The position numbers were made by a program, and so were the translations under genes. 64,000 nucleotides of DNA from assembly GCF_000350225.1 (NCBI RefSeq), contig NW_005179131.1:440781-504780 (forward strand). The letters are read 5' to 3'. Numbering within the stretch: the first letter of the stretch is position 1; every line of letters starts with the position of its first letter. The DNA comes from Chondrus crispus (taxonomy: Eukaryota; Rhodophyta; Florideophyceae; Gigartinales; Gigartinaceae). The notes under the pieces were generated by a model. The model was not told the DNA's origin. It worked only from the letters and a program-made list of their open reading frames with translations, and did no database searches. Below are positions 50,039-60,534 of the stretch, one piece after another.

Positions 50039-51014
50039 GGGATGTATTATGGGCGCATATGAAATTTTGATGGAATTAACTAGCTAACTGCGACGCTCAT
50101 TGTTTATCCAGGGCGTTGGTGCTAACATAACTTGATGTGAATGTGCCGGAACGCGAGAGCACGAGATACGGTTCTCGACGTGTAGAGTACTGTCGTCAAA
50201 TAAAAACTTGCTTGAAACTGTATTTACAGCATACGTATGTGAATTTCTAAGCCTTGAAGGACGAAAGCTGTCGGCCAAGCTGGCGTTGCTTGGGTTTGCT
50301 TCGTACCTTCGCAGGGTAACGGTACACTCGCAGGATACACTCTCTGGGTGTGTAGTCGCAGTGAACTTCAGTACAGTGCTGTAGAGCACGGTGTGTTACT
50401 GAATTCTGCATTTTTTTTTATTTTATTCTCGCCGGGTTGGAAGAGATTGCCGCAAGATGATGACGTCATGGCGCCGTGTGCATGCACAAGCGAGGGTCGA
50501 ACGTGTCCACGTGTTTCGCGTGGCATTATGATAAGGAATAAAAACGAAAGTATAAAGTGTCTCTACTTGATAGCTCTCCAGAAGCTTCTGGGGAGGTCTG
50601 GAAACCCATGTTGGAGCGAGAGCCGTCAAGCGAGCCTGGATCATACCAAGCATCTCCTTATCATACTTGAGTAATTAAATGAATAATCCGCAAAGAATGC
50701 CACAAGCGCCGGTGGGAAGTCAGCTAGTTTTGACGACGGCATTCCTTCGCTATCGTACGGTGTGCGCAATGTGTCCCACGCCAACCTCTTATAACGCCTC
50801 TCAACGCATTACGGTTCCTCTTGAAGTTTTGACGATTCTCACATCCGTATCTCACCAACTACTCCCCACGCCTCACTCTTCTCACGTCACAGAGATCACA
50901 GTTTCTATATTCTCGGCCCTTGCGCTGCTCACAAACCCGGCTGTTGCGCCAGAGTTTTATTTCCGAAGGCTTTGACGCCACAAGAGCACTTTCCCGTCTA
51001 TGCGAAGCACTGAA
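50039..51014. other. Intergenic upstream of DNAJ gene
   Basis: Nothing supported apart from probable 3' and 5' untranslated regions of the flanking genes. Confidence 0.5.
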
Positions 51015-52123
51015 ATGGGAAAGGATTACTATTCTATCCTCGGCGTTGACCGTAACGCTACAACAGAGGAGCTCAAAAAGGCGTATCGCAAAAATGCTAT
51101 GAAATGGCATCCAGATAAAAACCCTGAGAACAAGGCTCAGGCAGAGAAGAAATTCCAAGAACTCTCTGAGGCCTACCAGGTATGTACTTGAACACTTATC
51201 TTAATGGTGTAGACCACCTTCACTATCTCTCTTAGTCTCTCATCGGGCAACTTTCTCACATTGTCGTTCACGTTAATGTCATCGTCAATTAGGTTTTGTC
51301 TGATCCCAAAAAGAAAGAGGTATACGACCGATACGGTGAGGATGGCCTTAAGTCTGGTATGGAAGAAATGCCTCAAGGGCGAGGTGGGGCGTCATTTCAT
51401 TTTTCTGGTCCAGGAGGATCAGGAGGTTTCCAAGCACCCGAAGATTTGTTCCGGGAGCTCTTTGGCAATAGCGGATTTGGTGGTATGGGTGGTATGGGTG
51501 GTATGGGTGGTATGGGTGGCATGGGAGGCATGGGCGGTGGTACTAGTTTTTCTTCTTTCGGCCAGGGCGTCCGTCAAATGCGGAAACAGCCGGACACCGA
51601 GGTCAACCTCAATTTATCGTTGGAGGAGCTTTACACTGGTGTAACGAAGAAGCTCAAGATCACTCGCAATGTCGCACGAGCGGATGGTGGACTAGATCGA
51701 GCGGCCAAGGTTCACGAAGTCATCATCAAACCGGGATACAAGGCCGGCACAAAGATTCGATATAATGGTGCGGGGAGCGAAGCGCCGGGGTATGCACCAG
51801 GTGACGTTGTTTTCATAATCCAAGAGAAGCCTCACACACGATATAAGAGGGTTGGGAACAATCTAGAAATTTTGCACCGCATCACGTTGGCAGATGCTTT
51901 GGCGGGAAGTCATATTACCATCCCCGGTATAGAGGGTCGATCTTACCGCTTAGACTGCTCAGAAGTTCTTACCCCGAAAACGGTCAAGACTATTTCAAAC
52001 GCAGGAATGCCGATCTCCAAGCGGCCCGGTGAACGTGGCGACCTCGTCATTAGGTTTGACATTGTCTTCCCCTCCTATCTTCATCAAGAAAAGCGTGAGC
52101 GTCTTCGCGAGCTGTTGTCGTAA
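51015..52123 (+). CDS. Class II (type B) J-domain co-chaperone, DNAJB1/Sis1-like
   Basis: Join 51015-51179 and 51293-52123, 331 aa. J domain from residue 3 (KDYYSILGV) with HPD at 32-34, which stimulates Hsp70 ATPase. A Gly/Phe-Gly/Met linker contains an in-frame GGM tandem repeat (about 51477-51540). Two C-terminal substrate-binding beta domains follow ([22 protein letters not shown] onward), with no CXXCXGXG zinc region, hence class II. The start at MGKDYY is preferred to the in-frame ATG five codons upstream because it matches the family N terminus. The intron interrupts the J domain after Gln55. Cytosolic/nuclear. Converges with the polymerase gene 147 bp downstream. Confidence 0.95.
51180..51292 (+). 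other. DNAJ intron (113 bp)
   Basis: GTATGT donor, AATTAG acceptor, phase 0. The joined protein [18 protein letters not shown] is the standard J-domain end. Confidence 0.92.
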
Positions 52124-52270
52124 GCGTCTGAGCGAAGACGTCGGATCACTCTAGCTGTGAATATGACCGTATAAATAACTTTTAGCTCCCTAGCGATTAG
52201 ATGTAGTGGAAATGTCCGCTGTAAGGGCTGAGTCTTGTGCGGCACTCGACCGCGTTACCAAACTGGGTTC

Positions 52271-53902
52271 TTACTTTCTCTGGAAAAAGGTGTCAACCCG
52301 GAATGTGTTTGATGCCGTTTTCGAGCGTTTCCTGGCCGGCGACACAGTCTCAGAGCGTCTCAAGCATTGATCTACGTGCAAGCTTGCTTTTGCTAGGAGA
52401 GAGGATAACACTTCATTGCAAATTGGGCAACGAGAGAAGGAAGCGTTCGGGGATAGTGGCCGTCGTGGATTTGGCGATGATCTGTTTTGCAATAAACGGC
52501 CATTCGGTGGTCTGCATACCGATGACATTCCTTTGCCTTCTTTAGGTGCGAAGAAAGAAGCGACCGTTTCTTTCTTCGTCGAGGTTGCATTCTTCTCTGT
52601 TTTGTTTTCTGTAAAAGCACTTGCCCCAATAGAAATTAAGGTCATATCAAAAGTTGAAGATGCCGAAACACCGGCATGATCCTTCAACACGAATAGTGCA
52701 GCTCTAGAAAGAGCGATAATAGATCGGTCTGCAGCATCTGCACCCTTCGACGAGCACAGGGAAACGATTTCTTGTGGCATAGGGATTGCCCGCATTGTCG
52801 CATGATACCCGTCCCCTCTGAATCTAAACCCTACCGTCAAAGTCTTCGGTCGGCGCCCGTACAGCTCCCAATCTCGACGTAACCGGGTGACCATATCCTT
52901 AGCACGGATAGTGACTCGTCGCTCTGCATCTTCGATCTTGGTACAAGAGCGGAATGAATCCATGGAAGTGAGCGACTTTGGAGCGTCGCCGGACTCGATG
53001 ACTGGTGAGGTGTCAGTCCCTTGGCATAGTTCCAGAATCTTTCGCGCTTGATCGTCATTGTCAAGAACTTTGGCGAGGGACGCGAACCCCTTCTTCCCAT
53101 CACCGAACCATTGTACAACATCTGCGGCGGTTTTAATGTCCTCTTTGCCGTTCCGTTTCGCCCAGGCAGATATTTTCCCTTCCACGGCATAGCCAAAACC
53201 CGGGAGACTTCTTGGATGGCGCCCAGCTATGTACTGTGCCGCATCTCCTGAAAGAAAGATTGTTTGGTCATTTGGTTTGTTCATGTTCACAGCAAGTTTT
53301 GCGAGCAATTTGCTTTCGCTGATGCCAGCACAAAGCGTTAGCTTTGTTCTGAGCGTGATTTCTTTTCGCAACTCTGAAGCTAGTTGAGAAGCTACCATTA
53401 ATGCTCGCCTACTAGCGTCGTCGTCGGTTCGCCCAAAGATATGCCCCTGGAACTCCCATGGCCTTCCGCCTGCTGTGACTTGCTCTGCGACTAGCCGGGA
53501 GACGTCGATAAAGACCTCGTCAAAACCGAGCTTCTGACAGGGGATGGGAAAACTTCCTACGCCGAGCTCGGTAACCTTGGCGTGAAGCCACGCCCGGATG
53601 ACTGCGAGGACCTCGGCGTTTGCCTCACGGAAAGGGGTTAGGTCCGAGCCATCAATGCAAACGATGTCCGGGCATGCCTTGAGAGCGGTGGACACAGGGG
53701 TCATCTTTTGGACTGCCCCATGAGCGAGGCGGCGAGCTACGTAATTGCTGGTGACGCACAAGTGCTTCTGCAAGATGACCACTGGCCGATTTGCGAGATG
53801 CGGGCGGGAGCGGATTGCTACCTGGGCGTAAAAGCAATCAAGGTCTAATGCGAGGATGGCACGAGACTGCGACGCGCGAGGTCTCTTTCTCGCCGCAGAC
53901 AT
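52271..53902 (-). CDS. POLI: Y-family translesion DNA polymerase, Pol iota-like
   Basis: 543 aa from ATG at 53902. Catalytic acids: Asp20/Asp22 in ALDLDCFYAQV and Asp128-Glu129 in LGFDEVFID. The pattern VILQKHLCVTSNYVARR...CPDIVCIDGSDLTPFRE is closest to Pol iota/eta. ISESKLLAKLAVNMNKP marks the thumb-adjacent conserved block, then helix-hairpin-helix and little-finger regions. C-terminal partner motifs: a PIP-like ETVASFF, a UBZ-type C2HC finger at 492-514 (CPICNEVL...HVDQCL) and a terminal PIP-like TFRVDTFF. These would recruit it to ubiquitinated PCNA for bypass of DNA lesions. Single exon. Shares a 558-bp divergent promoter region with SEC31. Eta versus iota needs a tree. Confidence 0.9.
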   Translation of the reverse strand: MSAARKRPRASQSRAILALDLDCFYAQVAIRSRPHLANRPVVILQKHLCVTSNYVARRLAHGAVQKMTPVSTALKACPDIVCIDGSDLTPFREANAEVLAVIRAWLHAKVTELGVGSFPIPCQKLGFDEVFIDVSRLVAEQVTAGGRPWEFQGHIFGRTDDDASRRALMVASQLASELRKEITLRTKLTLCAGISESKLLAKLAVNMNKPNDQTIFLSGDAAQYIAGRHPRSLPGFGYAVEGKISAWAKRNGKEDIKTAADVVQWFGDGKKGFASLAKVLDNDDQARKILELCQGTDTSPVIESGDAPKSLTSMDSFRSCTKIEDAERRVTIRAKDMVTRLRRDWELYGRRPKTLTVGFRFRGDGYHATMRAIPMPQEIVSLCSSKGADAADRSIIALSRAALFVLKDHAGVSASSTFDMTLISIGASAFTENKTEKNATSTKKETVASFFAPKEGKGMSSVCRPPNGRLLQNRSSPNPRRPLSPNASFSRCPICNEVLSSLLAKASLHVDQCLRRSETVSPARKRSKTASNTFRVDTFFQRK

Positions 53903-54460
53903 GCTTCTCTAAATGCGTTGCAGCAGGCGATTCCTCTTTTGACACACTGGCATACGAACAGAAACGAGGATCCCGCGGCGTGTTCGCAATCGCTTCAGTG
54001 GTGTTGGTAAGAGAGCAGCCTAAGAGCGCTCAACAGGCTCAAATTGCACAGACGAGTCCTGCAATGCAAGGGCCATAAATCACACGTGGACACGAAACAA
54101 TGGGGGCGCAATTGGATCACGGGGATCGGATCTAAGTCAGTCCATTTCTCGGAGACACCAATGATAGTGCATGGCTAGTTGATGCAGGGCCCGAAAAACA
54201 TCACTGGCAGCTATGTCGTGAACAGCTGGAGTTTTGCCTCAATGGATCCCATGCATAGTTTCGGCCGAATCGACGGCCGAATCGAGTAAGCTACTTTCCC
54301 CCCTGACCACTCGTAATTCACATTACCACGCTTCGTTTCTATTTATCTTGCCGAGCAGAGCGAGGCGCGTCCTCGCGCAGCAGGATCGAACTGCCCTTCT
54401 TTCGCTTCAGATCGTATCGCGGTACTCCGGTCTTGACCGTCTTTTGTCCTTCTTGCAGCG
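53903..54460. promoter_or_regulatory. Divergent intergenic region of POLI and SEC31
   Basis: 558 bp between two diverging starts, so it must hold both promoters. I see no clear TATA box. Short ORFs here are not supported. Confidence 0.5.
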
Positions 54461-57400
54461 ATGGGTGTCGTTGCAGAGCTCGGTCGTCTCTCAGTGGGGG
54501 CATGGTCGCCTGGTGGTTCCGGTGGTGGCTTCATCGTGGCTGGTTCCTATATGGGAGCTTCGGAAACTTCGTTTGGACCATCTGCCTCCCTCGAACTCAT
54601 TGCCGTCGACATCCAGCGCTCAAAGCTCACACCCGTATCGAATATTCCTTCCTCACACAAATTTTGCGCAATTGAATGGGGACTTCCTTCTCGTGCACAC
54701 CCTTTCGGCCTCATCGCCTCCGGCTTAGCTGATGGCACAGTACGAATTTTCGATGCGGCGCCGCTTATCCGACAGAACGCGGGTTCCGTAAATGACGAGA
54801 GTACAGCAGTCGTCTATGGGAGCGCTACAACGACGAAGAGACATACGGGACCAGTTAAGAGTCTTTCGTTTAATTCATTTTTGCCCACCAGACTTGCAAC
54901 TGGAGGAGCTGATGGTCAAGTGCTCGTGTGGGATTTTAACAATGTATCTGCTGGGCCGATTGCGAGACCGCTGGCGGAGAGCCAAGCAACAAGCAATATC
55001 ACGCAGAAAGAGGAGATCACTGCCATAGCATGGAACCGCAAAGTCGAGCATGTTCTTGGAACAGCGACAAATTCGGGTCTTCTCAAAGTCTGGGACTCAA
55101 ACCAGGGCAAACGTGTCCTAAGCATTAGAAATCCTAGAGGAAGGTTAAGATGCTCCGCTCTTGAATGGCATCCAGAGATTGCAACCCAAATCATACTTGC
55201 TTGCGATGAGGATCAAGACAGCGGAGCTACGCTGTGGGACTTGCGAAACGCCTCGGCTCCAGTAATGTCTTACACGCATCATGGTCCGAATGGCGTTTCT
55301 GCAATGAGTTGGTGTCCGCATGACTCTGATATGCTTTTGACGTCTTCCCGGGATTCTCGAACTGTAGCGGTTTCAGTGTCAACTGGAGAAGTGCTCTCAG
55401 AAGCACCCAAGACAGCAAATTGGAACTTTGATGTCAAGTGGTCACCGCGCATCCCGGGTATGTATCTATCCTCCTCACAAGATGGCACGATCGCAGTAAA
55501 TGCGCTGATGACGACTACGACTGGACCGTCAGTTTCGAGTGAGACCGCAAATGCGTTGGCAGAGTCGTTTGGTGAGATGGCGGGTGGTTTCCAGGTTGGC
55601 GTGCAAGACCAATCCCCTCGCGCCGTCGATAAGCCGCGAGTTTCGTACAATTTAAATCGACCACCGAAGTGGTTGAAAAGGCCAGTTTCAGTTTCGTTCG
55701 GATTCGGAGGTCGACAGACATCCCTGTCAAGCAAGGGCGCCGGGAAAGTGGACATAGAGTCATTTGATGAGAGTTTCTCTGGATTGCGTGAGGCCTGTGT
55801 TGAACTTGATACGATTCTATTAGACATGACAGCCGATGATCCTTCCCCTGCTCTGAGGTGGTGCCAGCAAGCTAGCGCAGGTAGTGAAAGCGCCAAAGAT
55901 CAGATGGCTTGGGATGCCCTGGGAATGGTTTTCCGACAGGACTGCAGGCGATTAGTTCTGAAGTACCTTGGATTTGAGCCTCCGTCAATAGAAGCTGGAG
56001 ATGACATAACCATGCCTGTATACGGACTGCCTTTATCACACGCTCTGGCCATTCCAGTCCGATCCGCTCCACGAGAAATCAGGACCGTTTCTGAGACCCT
56101 CCTCAACCGTGCAGACGATATCGACGCTGTCACGAACGGCACTGGGGCATTGAATTTGGATAGACCTGCTCCATGGGAAGTAACCGAAACTAGAAGTGGG
56201 CATGATGAAGTCAAAGCAAGCATCTTAGACGGTGACGATAGTTTGGCCGAGGTTGAGGAAACTCCAACAAACAAGACAAATGGTGTTCCGGGATCGAAGT
56301 CTCAAGCAGGTACATCAGGATCCTTCGTAGGGAAGACACGGGAAGAAATCGATGTTTTGGTGAAGAAATCGGTGATAGTGGGGGATTTCAAAACTGCAGT
56401 AGAGGCATGTCTGCACGTCGGTCGGACAGCAGATGCGCTAATTATAGCGCATGCAGGTGGCCCTGATCTTTGGCTGGAAACCCAAGCAGAGTACATCTCG
56501 AATGCAGGCCTTTCGGCAGGTGCGAGCATCGTTGGGGCCATTGCTGGACCAAAGACCAAAATGGATGCCTATATTCGCGACGCGGGAAACTCTGGGAAGG
56601 AGTCGTGGAAAGAAGCACTGGCAGTTTTGATGACATACTGCCCTGGGGAAGAGATATCAGAAGCCTGCTCTTCCCTTGGACAGCGCCTTCTCATTGCACA
56701 GAACGAAGCGGCTGCCTTGTTTTGCTTTATCTGCGCCGGAAACACAAGAATGGCCACAACGTTGTGGATGCGCTATCGACCATTAATGGCGAAGCCGACT
56801 TCTGTGATGATGGCTGACAGGATACAGCGACTTTCTGCTCTGGTGCAAAAAGTCCGTCTATTAACTGCAGCCTCTACCTTGGGTGCGGGGGAGCGTCAAA
56901 TCGGAGCGGTGAAGGCATTGGATGAAGTAAGTGGATCTGTACTGTGCGAATATGGGGCTCTCTTAGCAAGTCAAGGCGACGCATCCCTGGCTGTCATGTA
57001 CCTGAGCAATTTGGATGCCAACTATACATGCATGTATGGTTCAGCGGAGATGATCCAAGCTCATGCTTCAGAGCAATTGGCGATGGACGACAGTGCGACA
57101 GCTGCAAGTCATAATGTCGCAAGCAGTTCAACTCCTGCTTATCACCCGTACAACACGGGATATAGTGATTCCACATACGCTTATGGGAATGATGGATATT
57201 CGCCTGGTCAGGCATATGGGGTAGCCAGTCAACCACAGTATGGAGCAGTTTCTGGTGCCTTACCGCCAGCCCCGATGGCGGTCCCTGCTCCGTCGTTTGG
57301 GGCGACACCACCCGGGCCAGAACGATATTCTAGTTCGCTACCACCGATTCCTTCCAATCCGGTTGCTTCTCGACCGACGCCTCCCAGTGTATTCGCTTCA

Positions 57401-58291
57401 GGGGCCCCATCTGCGGAGCGCCCATTTTATGATGCGTCGGCGGCTTACGCGTCGGTCCCTGCGTACGGACAAGACATGTACCGAGCACCTCCTCCACCCG
57501 CTCCAATAGTCCCTGCTGCGATCGGAGCCCCATCCACTGGTTCATATGCATCACCAATTCCCGCGGGAACTGCAGCCACGGCGCCATTAGCCCCGCCTCC
57601 TGTCGGTGGTAGAACAGCTGCACCGCCAATACAAGGCGGGACCTATGGTCTGGAACCCCCAATGGGAGTAGTGAATACAAATCTGGGACTTCAAACGCAA
57701 TCTCTTGCGGCGCCAGCACCACCTCCTCCCCCGCCCAACGACGCAACGTCGTCTCCGCCTATGTCTTACCATGCGAAGGCACGACCAGGTTCGGGAGCTT
57801 CACTACCACCGTCTGCTGAGGTTGCGGTAGCAGAGCAGCGTCGGTCAAGGCCCATGTCGAGTTCAGGGACTCCAGGTGGTCCACCGAGGCGATCGACATC
57901 CACATCGTCATCTCTTTCAGCATTGGGCTCGGAAACTGTGCTTTTGGAAAAGGCAGACGTCTCAAAGGTACCTGCTGATCAGCAAGTAATTGTGAACTCT
58001 TTCCGAGGGGCTTATATGTACGCTTTGAATCAGAATTCATCGCCCTCATACAAACGAAAGATGGCCGACGTAAACAAGAAGTTAGGGAGACTTCTGGCTG
58101 GTCTTAACGCTGGCCTAGTTGAGGCGCCAGTAGTTGAGCTACTAATTGAGGTCGGTTCGTCTATTGAGAAGGGGAACTATGATCAGGCGACTACTGTCGT
58201 TAAGACCCTCACGAAGCAGCATTGGGATCAAAATGCTCAATGGATTAGAGGCCTGAAGCGCCTTATTGATTGTGTTCTAACTGGAAGGTGA
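54461..58291 (+). CDS. SEC31: SEC31, COPII outer coat subunit
   Basis: 1276 aa in one exon. N terminus AWSPGGSGGGFIVAGSYMGASETSF is typical of Sec31. Seven-blade WD40 propeller to about residue 340, then the alpha-solenoid (ACE1) around 430-860 including VGDFKTAVEACLHVGRTADALIIAHAGG, a Pro/Ala/Tyr-rich disordered region (about 890-1150) that in other species contacts Sec23 and Sar1, and a C-terminal helical SRA1-like domain (about 1165-1276). With Sec13 it builds the outer cage of ER-to-Golgi vesicles. Start ATG at 54461 gives the family N terminus. No defects seen. Confidence 0.95.
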   Translation: MGVVAELGRLSVGAWSPGGSGGGFIVAGSYMGASETSFGPSASLELIAVDIQRSKLTPVSNIPSSHKFCAIEWGLPSRAHPFGLIASGLADGTVRIFDAAPLIRQNAGSVNDESTAVVYGSATTTKRHTGPVKSLSFNSFLPTRLATGGADGQVLVWDFNNVSAGPIARPLAESQATSNITQKEEITAIAWNRKVEHVLGTATNSGLLKVWDSNQGKRVLSIRNPRGRLRCSALEWHPEIATQIILACDEDQDSGATLWDLRNASAPVMSYTHHGPNGVSAMSWCPHDSDMLLTSSRDSRTVAVSVSTGEVLSEAPKTANWNFDVKWSPRIPGMYLSSSQDGTIAVNALMTTTTGPSVSSETANALAESFGEMAGGFQVGVQDQSPRAVDKPRVSYNLNRPPKWLKRPVSVSFGFGGRQTSLSSKGAGKVDIESFDESFSGLREACVELDTILLDMTADDPSPALRWCQQASAGSESAKDQMAWDALGMVFRQDCRRLVLKYLGFEPPSIEAGDDITMPVYGLPLSHALAIPVRSAPREIRTVSETLLNRADDIDAVTNGTGALNLDRPAPWEVTETRSGHDEVKASILDGDDSLAEVEETPTNKTNGVPGSKSQAGTSGSFVGKTREEIDVLVKKSVIVGDFKTAVEACLHVGRTADALIIAHAGGPDLWLETQAEYISNAGLSAGASIVGAIAGPKTKMDAYIRDAGNSGKESWKEALAVLMTYCPGEEISEACSSLGQRLLIAQNEAAALFCFICAGNTRMATTLWMRYRPLMAKPTSVMMADRIQRLSALVQKVRLLTAASTLGAGERQIGAVKALDEVSGSVLCEYGALLASQGDASLAVMYLSNLDANYTCMYGSAEMIQAHASEQLAMDDSATAASHNVASSSTPAYHPYNTGYSDSTYAYGNDGYSPGQAYGVASQPQYGAVSGALPPAPMAVPAPSFGATPPGPERYSSSLPPIPSNPVASRPTPPSVFASGAPSAERPFYDASAAYASVPAYGQDMYRAPPPPAPIVPAAIGAPSTGSYASPIPAGTAATAPLAPPPVGGRTAAPPIQGGTYGLEPPMGVVNTNLGLQTQSLAAPAPPPPPPNDATSSPPMSYHAKARPGSGASLPPSAEVAVAEQRRSRPMSSSGTPGGPPRRSTSTSSSLSALGSETVLLEKADVSKVPADQQVIVNSFRGAYMYALNQNSSPSYKRKMADVNKKLGRLLAGLNAGLVEAPVVELLIEVGSSIEKGNYDQATTVVKTLTKQHWDQNAQWIRGLKRLIDCVLTGR

Positions 58292-58478
58292 GGAGAGTGT
58301 AGCTCGGATTGGAAGGATGGCACTAGTTCCTAGAGTATTAAAACAATAGAGGCAGCGTGACATCACTTTGGACACCCTTTAGAACCGTCATATTTGCTAC
58401 ACAAGGTTGTGTCCCATCCTGCAAATTCATGAGTTTAGTACAGATGGCTGCTTCAGGCGACTAAGCTGAGTTAATTGT

Positions 58479-59219
58479 CTATACTTTCAGGATATCAGCT
58501 TCCTTCTGCTTTAAGAGCTCATCGATGCGCTTCACGTGCTTATCGGTAATCTTTTGTACTTCGCTCTGCAGGGTTTTACTCTCGTCCTTTCCGAGCTCCT
58601 TCTTCTTTTCCAATTTCTTCAGCGAGTCCACGGCATCTCTCCTGATATTTCTCAAAGCCACGCGTCCCTCCTCTGCCAGTCCCTTTACTTGCTTGACGAG
58701 TTCCTTCCTCCTGTCCTCCGTTAGCGGTGGAACACTCAAGCGAATACAGCTTCCATCATTATTTGGTGTAATACCTACGTCAGACTCCATTATTCCTCGC
58801 TCCACGTCGCCCATGCAGCTTTTGTCATATGGTTCGACCAAGATTGTCGACGTCCCGCTCAGCGAAACACTTGCAAGTTGGTTCAATGGCGTTTCAACAT
58901 CGTAGTACGACACCATAACACGATCTACCATCGACGTCGACGCACGGCCTGTGCGGACAGTACTAAATGCCGACTGGACGCTGTCTAGGGTCTTTCCCAT
59001 ACGATCTGTGGTTTCCTTTCCGGTTTCATTCTGAGTTAGTTCGCAGCGCACCGAGCTGGGATTGGACTGGGAGGGTGAATGTTGCAACCGACGGGTGGAT
59101 GTGGAGAAACCGTGACGTTGTGGAGCTGCAATCTGGCAAACACCACGCGTGAAGGATCGACACGGCAGCGACACAAGGCCCGCTGGGGTGACAAAGCCGA
59201 ATTCCCTGCGGAGAAACAT
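58479..59219 (-). CDS. Ribosome recycling factor, organellar
   Basis: 246 aa from ATG at 59219. The last ~180 residues are a complete RRF: KTLDSVQSAFSTVRTGRAS, the hinge domain (ILVEPYDKS), IRLSVPPLTEDRRKELVKQVK and the long C-terminal helix with RRDAVDSLKKLEKKKELGKDE. RRF with EF-G splits post-termination ribosomes of bacterial type, so the protein must act in mitochondrion or plastid. The first ~60 residues are Arg/Ser-rich and nearly lack acidic residues (RHGFSTSTRR), a transit peptide. The FSTSTRR context leans mitochondrial, but I cannot separate the two. Tail to tail with SEC31, 187 bp apart. Confidence 0.95.
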   Translation of the reverse strand: MFLRREFGFVTPAGLVSLPCRSFTRGVCQIAAPQRHGFSTSTRRLQHSPSQSNPSSVRCELTQNETGKETTDRMGKTLDSVQSAFSTVRTGRASTSMVDRVMVSYYDVETPLNQLASVSLSGTSTILVEPYDKSCMGDVERGIMESDVGITPNNDGSCIRLSVPPLTEDRRKELVKQVKGLAEEGRVALRNIRRDAVDSLKKLEKKKELGKDESKTLQSEVQKITDKHVKRIDELLKQKEADILKV

Positions 59220-59642
59220 CGGGAATGGTTATGCAGTGTTCGGACCTTCTTCGGAATTCCCTGTGCTGTACTTGACTTGTGCCTCGAGAGCTGGTTGACT
59301 TTCCCTGTTCTCTGCACGTGCTGGTTTACTACCGCACCACGTCCGAGATCGATGGAGATACACCTGTTGGCCGATCGGAGATTTTTTGCGGTGCGAAAAT
59401 ATTACTGTAGGAAATCGTGGAAAAGTCCCCAAGCGGGCACTGTAAAACATAGATATTCATCCTTGGACACGACAGTTCTTAAAACGTTCAGAACGACAAC
59501 AGGTCCTACGAAAAAAAGGACAAATTACTTCTCTGAAGACATGCACATATCAATCGAACGTATGCTTATGAGTGCGTGGAAGCGTTGGCTGTCTCCAAGA
59601 CAATGCCCCTTTCTTTCATGTGGGCAAGAATATCTTTAAAAC
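59220..59642. other. RRF promoter side and upstream of RRP36 fragment
   Basis: No conserved coding signal on either strand. Plus-strand ORF 59079-59639 mostly overlaps the RRF 5' end in antisense and is not supported. Confidence 0.45.
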
Positions 59643-59806
59643 AGCCTTACTTCTTGAAGGAGAAGGACCTGCGTAGGCTGGACGTGAAGGAGAAAGTCAA
59701 GGAGCTCAAGCAAACGGGGGGCGCTAAGAATTATATTGAAAAGCGTAGGCGCAGATTAGCGAACAAAGATAGGAAGCTGTTGCCAGGACAGAGGCTGAAA
59801 GAATGA
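59643..59806 (+). pseudogene. RRP36 C-terminal fragment or terminal exon
   Basis: About 53 codons (PYFLKEKDLRRLDVKEKVKE...IEKRRRRLANKDRKLLP) match the conserved C terminus of RRP36, a nucleolar protein for early 18S rRNA processing. The block is preceded by a possible acceptor (TTTAAAACAG), so it may be the last exon of a gene. But nothing resembling the rest of RRP36 lies upstream, where the reverse-strand RRF gene begins within 430 bp. More likely a displaced fragment. Confidence 0.6.
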
Positions 59807-60358
59807 AGTAGTAGCTATCAACATGAGCTATTTCCAATGTAAGAATATGTGGTTGTTGCCCTTGGCTTGAACATGCTCTGCGCCTGTCATGACCGCATGA
59901 CCTAGAGCAAAAGCGTGTTCTTCAAAGAATATTTGGGTGACTGTCGAATGTCGATGAAACGGGAGTTAGAGGAAAAAGTAAGAGGCTGGTTAGCAATATG
60001 ACAAACATGCAATGATTGAGTTGTGTGCGTAAAATACAAGGTCGCGCCTCAGACTCTTCCTATTTGTAATCAATCGGCATGGGAAGCCTCCTAGAAGAAA
60101 CCCGATACGATTCGGATTGTTCGAGTGTTACTGAGAGATCATCATATGCATGCCCGTATGGGTCATAATGACACAGACGGGTGTGAGACACAAAAAAAGG
60201 AAGTGAAAGACGTACCGCATCGTTCGGTACCTCCAACATGCCTCATCAAGCGAAAGTGGAATAATAAAACTTCTCAGATCGGGCTTATGGGTCGATATGC
60301 CTCATCAAACGAAAATCGGGATAATCAAAATCTGTTGTTTCATTCATGGCTCTCACTC
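59807..60358. other. Intergenic, nothing seen
   Basis: No ORF with recognisable features. A short imperfect duplication (GCCTCATCAAGCGAAA at about 60240 and GCCTCATCAAACGAAA at about 60299). Confidence 0.45.
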
Positions 60359-60527
60359 TCACAACGGGGCAGATACATTGGCACCGGGTGGCCCTATACG
60401 GCACCAAGCCCTCATTTCTTCAATCTGTGCTCTCATTCCCTGGACCAGCACCTCAACCGAGCCGTCATTCATGTGTCTGACAAAGCCGACCAGACCAATG
60501 CGCATGGCCTGGGTGGTAGCGCCCCCT
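60359..60527 (-). pseudogene. Acylphosphatase C-terminal fragment
   Basis: ATTQAMRIGLVGFVRHMNDG followed by SVEVLVQG...EEMRAWCRIGPPGA is the second half of the acylphosphatase fold, including the Asn of GFVRHMNDG (usually GWVRN..DG). A TGTAG acceptor directly precedes it at about 60528. The first half with the essential VQGVxFR loop is not found in the next ~500 bp, and the C terminus stops about ten residues early at TGA. It is either a fragment or the last exon of a gene with a distant first exon. Confidence 0.6.
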
Positions 60528-60534
60528 CTACATG

